Shown: in pieces, positions 61,966-64,000 of the stretch
Position numbering within the stretch: the stretch's first letter is position 1
How the letters are laid out: each line of letters opens with the position of its first letter
Assembly: GCF_958295425.1 (NCBI RefSeq)
Contig: NC_081139.1
Span: 18,702,388-18,766,387, forward strand
Direction: 5' to 3'
DNA: 64,000 nucleotides
Origin: Solea solea
Taxonomy: Eukaryota; Chordata; Actinopteri; Pleuronectiformes; Soleidae
Notes under the pieces: model-generated
Told to the model about the DNA's origin: nothing
Seen by the model: only the letters and a program-made list of their open reading frames with translations
The model's database searches: none
Made by a program: the position numbers and the translations under genes

Positions 61966-63222
61966 CTGTGAGAGAAAAGATGCAAAAGAGATGAGAAAGA
62001 CACGCACATTGGTACACCTCTTCAACTGCTTGGTAAATATCAATTCAGCCAGTCACATGTGTGGCCTGAGAAGAGAAAACGTTGTCCTCAGTTGCCCACA
62101 GCTCTAAATGCTGTATATATATATATATGTGAGGCCACTGCTGCATGAAAGATGGAGCACCAGAGAGTCACAGAGGCATGAGGCAGAAAATCAAATCAGA
62201 GGAGCAATCACCAAAAGTCCCCAGTCACACAGGCTGCACTTCAAAGCCCCCTGATCACGAGATAGGGAATAAAAATAAGGAAATCAGTTAATAAAAAGAG
62301 TTCACTCTGAAGACCAAATATGGTGGAGAAGATGAAGATGGAAATTTATCTGCACACTCGTGAATTTCAGACCACATATATAGGACATCAACGAGAGAGA
62401 CAGACAGTGCATCGTCCATAGACAGTATTTTAAACGAGTGACTTGATTACTGTCTAACTTTCTAAGTTAGATACATTTTGAAGTGTCACAAGAGGGAGTC
62501 TGCATCTTTACAGTCCTCCCAGGACCTCAATTATTTATAATTACAAGATTCTTGTTTTTTATTTGTTCACTAAAAGTACAAATCTTATCTGTGATGCAAA
62601 AAAGGTACTTGTTTTTGACAAGAAAGTCTAGTTAAGTGATTATAAAGCATATTTCTTTTACAAATATCGCAATAATATAGTGACTAGAAACCATCACAGC
62701 CTCTCATGCTTTAGTACTCTATCACATGTATATGTAAATAACATTTTCTTCCTTCACAGTGTGATTAAATGGCTATAGTTCAAGTGGATCTGAGAGATAT
62801 AAAGGAAAAAGATATTAAGCTTTATGAATGTTGGACTCATTATACACTGCTTAATCCATTGGTCACATGACCGCATATACGCAGGGTTAAAAATCTAAAG
62901 CTGAGTGTGGGTTTAAATGAAATCCACACAGCATGAGTCGAACAGACAACACAGAAGCAGAAGTTTCAAGAAGCTTTATGACCATTTCTGCACTTATGGA
63001 CCAGACACACAGAGAATTGAAAGATAAAAAGACAAATATAAATATAGAATTTAGAGTAAATAAAACATACAAAAGCAATCAAGTACTGCAAAAACAGAAT
63101 AGCAGCGAGCATAGCAGTCAATAACAATACGTTTCATATGGGTATTGAGGCTGATGGATGAATCAGTCCAGAGTTAGAAGCAAAACAAATGGAGAGGAAT
63201 TGAGGCTGAACCTCGGTCAGAG

Positions 63223-63270
<48 letters not shown>

Positions 63271-64000
63271 CTGCACCTCCCCAGGAACCGATATTCATTT
63301 ACGGTAAAAATGAAAGTCTCTTTCAAAATGTATAATTGTACAAACTCAACACATCATTTTGTTTAAATGCATTTAATGTTTCTCAACACAAAAACTTTTT
63401 TTTACATGAAATAGAAATAGAGAAAATTATGTTCACTGTCCTTTTATGAGTTAAGTGCAAGGAATCATTTATATGGATGTTTGGTAACGGACTCTAATTG
63501 GCAGTCAGAGAGTCCACGTTGTTGTCAGCTGTTGTCAGTTGAAGCAGCAGCAGATTGAGGGCAGATGGTCCAGAGGAAGAGACAGCAGTGGAGCCACAGT
63601 AGTGCACTTTGAAATTACTCGATAATAGTGGCTATGCCTTATATCTGCCCCCAAATACTCGGCGAGGCTGATAATTGGTTGAACCCTAATGGAGACCAAA
63701 ACCTGGTCCCAATGAGTCAGAACCTCATCTCTGGGGAACTAGCCAATCTCAGGCTAAGCCAAGGTCAGGGCCAGACATCAACTGACTTGACGACAAGTAC
63801 ATTCACGTATTCACTTATCTCATCAAATTAACCCAGTGACGGTCAGTGGACACTATCCACTCACACACTAAACTGTATCAGTGAGAACAGAAATAAATGG
63901 CCCGTCTGTGAGGAGGAATTCACCCACTGACGTAAGCAGTGCATCAGGAGAGATCAGTTCAACGTTGCACAAACTCGAACACAAGTTTCAAGTGTGTGTA
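61966..64000 (-). other. dlgap4 intron running off the right edge
   Basis: No coding exon recognised. It holds a TA run near 62,113 and a long GT microsatellite at 63,224-63,269. The N-terminal exons of dlgap4 must lie beyond 64,000. Confidence 0.7.
63224..63269. repeat. (GT)n microsatellite
   Basis: About 23 uninterrupted GT units, the longest dinucleotide tract in the window. Confidence 0.95.

Overview
The window looks like teleost fish (probably percomorph) nuclear DNA. It has vertebrate genes split by spliceosomal introns with GT..AG ends, many CA/GT and tetranucleotide microsatellites, fish-type MITEs, a tRNA-derived SINE and transposon fragments. I recognise three protein genes: myl9 (regulatory myosin light chain, + strand, about 5.7-10.65 kb), tgif2 (TALE homeobox repressor, - strand, about 12-21 kb) and the 3' half of dlgap4 (postsynaptic scaffold SAPAP4/GKAP family, - strand, 27.7 kb to beyond the right edge). 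The human orthologues DLGAP4, MYL9 and TGIF2 are neighbours on 20q11.23, so this is an old syntenic block. As I remember the human map, myl9 has changed place and orientation here.

Layout. 1-3.77 kb: no coding exon recognised, degraded repeats. 3.77-3.9 kb: a likely CpG/NRF-1/CCAAT promoter firing leftward, belonging to a gene outside the window. 5.34-5.78 kb: CArG-box cluster and likely 5' UTR exon of myl9. 9.34-10.65 kb: the three myl9 coding exons and its poly(A) signal. 12-17.2 kb: tgif2 3' UTR and two coding exons; its CpG/CCAAT promoter is probably near 21.2 kb. 22.4-27.7 kb: dlgap4 3' UTR and/or 3' flank, including a MITE. 27.7-37.6 kb: five 3' exons of dlgap4. 37.6-61.5 kb: one dlgap4 intron, 94 percent of it a 22.4-kb tandem array. 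61.5-62 kb: a further dlgap4 exon. 62-64 kb: intron.

The most unusual element is the array at 38,827-61,270. It holds nine units of 2.2-2.9 kb that are nearly identical by eye. Diagnostic variants recur every third unit, so the array appears to be three copies of a 7-8 kb trimer. Each unit opens with a GC-rich foldback palindrome, followed by two to five copies of a 246-bp subrepeat and then several older diverged modules. Each unit carries two sites matching or closely resembling the CTCF core (16 identical, two variant), all in one orientation, plus a YY1-like motif and many ETS-like ACAGGAAGTG motifs. It could therefore be a tandem block of architectural-protein sites inside a synaptic-scaffold gene. 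That function is a hypothesis; the repeat structure is read directly.

The genes do not form a pathway: MYL9 acts in actomyosin contractility, TGIF2 in repression of TGF-beta/retinoid targets, DLGAP4 in the PSD-95/Shank postsynaptic scaffold. Paralogue assignments rest on remembered human sequences and were not checked by a search.
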